From Lentisphaeria bacterium (lineage in GTDB: Bacteria; Verrucomicrobiota; Lentisphaeria; Victivallales; GWF2-50-93), in assembly GCA_020056205.1 (NCBI GenBank), contig JAGVIF010000539.1:1-5926 (forward strand): a stretch of 5,926 bases of DNA, written 5' to 3'. Positions within the stretch are counted from its first letter, which is position 1. Each line of letters opens with the position of its first letter. Positions 5,300 through 5,926 of the stretch are shown one piece after another. The notes under the pieces are model-generated. The model worked only from the letters and a program-made list of their open reading frames with translations. It ran no database searches and was not told the origin of the DNA. A program made the translations under genes and the position numbers.

Positions 5300-5644
5300 T
5301 TATTTTTTTTCAATAACTTTTCTTATGTCTTCCGGAATCTCGTTATAGTTCTTGTATTGTTTTCTCTTTCCGTCAACTATTACGTTATACACGCTCGACA
5401 TTCTGTCCATTTTTTCAATTTCACTTATATGTTCTTTCAGTTCATCAGGCATTTCGTCTTTTGAATCAAATATCATATATTCTCCGTCGTGCTTGATGAT
5501 ATAATGCTGTTGGGGAGCTTTTTTGCTGATTGGCATTGTGTGGGATACATTATTCTCCTTGCAATCAAGGAACTTTGCCTGCGCCGAAGCGCTTTTGTCT
5601 GTTTGTTTCTTGCCGAGGCCAAAAAATTTTCTTATAAAGTTCAT
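5300..5644 (-). CDS. 114-aa protein of unknown function with a duplicated motif
   Basis: I do not recognise a named family. The N-terminus (MNFIRKFFGLGKKQ) is a short basic amphipathic stretch, not a signal peptide, followed by a low-complexity linker to about residue 47. The rest is two related segments of about 30 residues, 48-78 and 86-114. Each has an aromatic/hydrophobic strand, a DG turn (53-54 and 91-92), then (D/N)E(M/I)P(D/E) and a charged helix ending in EK. The spacing from D of DG to P is 13 in both, so an internal duplication is likely. The protein is probably cytosolic. An in-frame TAA at 5660-5662 fixes the ATG; no Shine-Dalgarno sequence is visible. It is first in the unit, with uxaC starting 28 bp downstream. 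Confidence 0.75.
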   Translation of the reverse strand: MNFIRKFFGLGKKQTDKSASAQAKFLDCKENNVSHTMPISKKAPQQHYIIKHDGEYMIFDSKDEMPDELKEHISEIEKMDRMSSVYNVIVDGKRKQYKNYNEIPEDIRKVIEKK

Positions 5645-5677
5645 AAGGCAACACCGATTTTATTTTGTTTGGCAGTT

Positions 5678-5706
5678 ACTCTAATATCAATGGGCTGAAA
5701 AGTCAA
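5678..5706 (-). promoter_or_regulatory. Candidate sigma70-type promoter for the 114-aa gene/uxaC unit
   Basis: On the minus strand, TTGACT (5706-5701) matches the -35 consensus at five of six positions. It is followed after 17 nt by TAGAGT (5683-5678) as a weaker -10. Transcription would start near 5671, giving a leader of under 30 nt before the ATG at 5644. Spacing and position are right, but the -10 is poor. Confidence 0.5.
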
Positions 5707-5720
5707 GGGCGGAGATAGTT

Positions 5721-5735
5721 TTTCGCTTAAGCAAA
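5721..5735. promoter_or_regulatory. Near-palindrome TTTCGCTTAAGCAAA upstream of the promoter
   Basis: The 8-bp perfect palindrome GCTTAAGC (5725-5732) is flanked by TTTC and AAA, making a nearly symmetric 15-bp site. It lies 14 bp beyond the candidate -35, where an activator could bind. It could equally be chance symmetry in AT-rich DNA. Confidence 0.25.
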
Positions 5736-5841
5736 GCCTATTAAAATAAATTTACCCGTTGATTTTTCCCCAGTAAGGATGTATTGTTGTCCTCGTTAAC
5801 TTACAGGCGGGCAGTGTCCGCAACCCAAAAGAACAAAAAAA

Positions 5842-5862
5842 GGGTTCAGCGTTCAGGGTTCA
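5842..5862. repeat. Three tandem heptamers GGGTTCA/GCGTTCA/GGGTTCA
   Basis: Three 7-bp units sit end to end at 5842-5848, 5849-5855 and 5856-5862, with one base change in the middle unit. They are preceded by a run of seven A. A second heptamer array follows 17 bp later. Confidence 0.8.
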
Positions 5863-5879
5863 ACGGAGAAAGGGAAAAT

Positions 5880-5921
5880 GAACATCGAACATTCAACATT
5901 GAACATCCAACATCGAATGAA
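5880..5921. repeat. Degenerate heptamer array (SAACATY, five units plus a broken sixth)
   Basis: Units GAACATC, GAACATT, CAACATT, GAACATC and CAACATC run from 5880 to 5914, then a decayed GAATGAA to 5921. Only the first and last bases vary (G/C and C/T); the central AACAT is constant. The array is close to the right edge and may continue outside. It has the same 7-bp period as the neighbouring GGGTTCA array, so the two may share an origin. Confidence 0.8.
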
Positions 5922-5926
5922 GAAAA

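Noticed and set aside
5489..5698. 69-codon plus-strand frame opposite the 114-aa gene
   Set aside because: The hydrophobic peptide arises from antisense of a lysine- and glutamate-rich gene. The minus-strand frame has an internal duplication and a promoter candidate.
5805..5820. Short GC-rich hairpin GCGG/CCGC in the right spacer
   Set aside because: Only four pairs with a 7-nt loop and no T run; likely chance.

Overview
The window looks like chromosome from an uncultured, free-living heterotrophic bacterium. Six reading frames lie head to tail on the minus strand, and the spacers between some of them are full of short low-complexity repeats (9-, 7- and 6-bp units). Such spacers remind me of PVC-type and Omnitrophota-like environmental genomes. 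That placement is an impression from repeat style and protein flavour, not something proved by the sequence. Shine-Dalgarno sequences are weak or absent before most starts.

Layout from right to left, the direction of transcription: a repeat-bearing spacer (5645-5926) with a plausible sigma70-type promoter; a 114-aa protein of unknown function with a duplicated motif (5300-5644); glucuronate isomerase uxaC (3898-5271); a DNA methyltransferase piece lacking its N-terminal catalytic part, whose ATG overlaps the uxaC stop (3509-3901); and glucosamine-6-phosphate deaminase nagB (2655-3470). A 455-bp gene-free stretch (2200-2654) follows, then orotate phosphoribosyltransferase pyrE (1639-2199) and histidinol dehydrogenase hisD (326-1612). 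Downstream of hisD is a short minus-strand remnant that resembles the tail of a REP-associated transposase (146-298). At the left edge is the end of a convergent plus-strand gene (3-116).

The right half feeds sugars into central metabolism: UxaC opens the hexuronate route and NagB turns glucosamine-6-phosphate into fructose-6-phosphate. The left half is biosynthetic: PyrE makes OMP for pyrimidines and HisD completes histidine. The two halves are separated by the 455-bp spacer, so pyrE-hisD is probably a separate transcription unit or is separately controlled.

The most interesting DNA is the 2200-2654 spacer. Next to pyrE it holds a roughly 135-nt element that can fold into a multibranched structure. 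The element's closing stem overlaps a terminator-like hairpin with an 8-U tract that ends 24 nt before the pyrE start. This could be an attenuator or riboswitch-like leader, or a structured interspersed repeat. Further out are a tandem 9-mer, a degenerate hexamer array, and two copies of a repeat whose flanks are conserved while the hairpin between them differs. No complete, clearly novel multi-gene system is visible.
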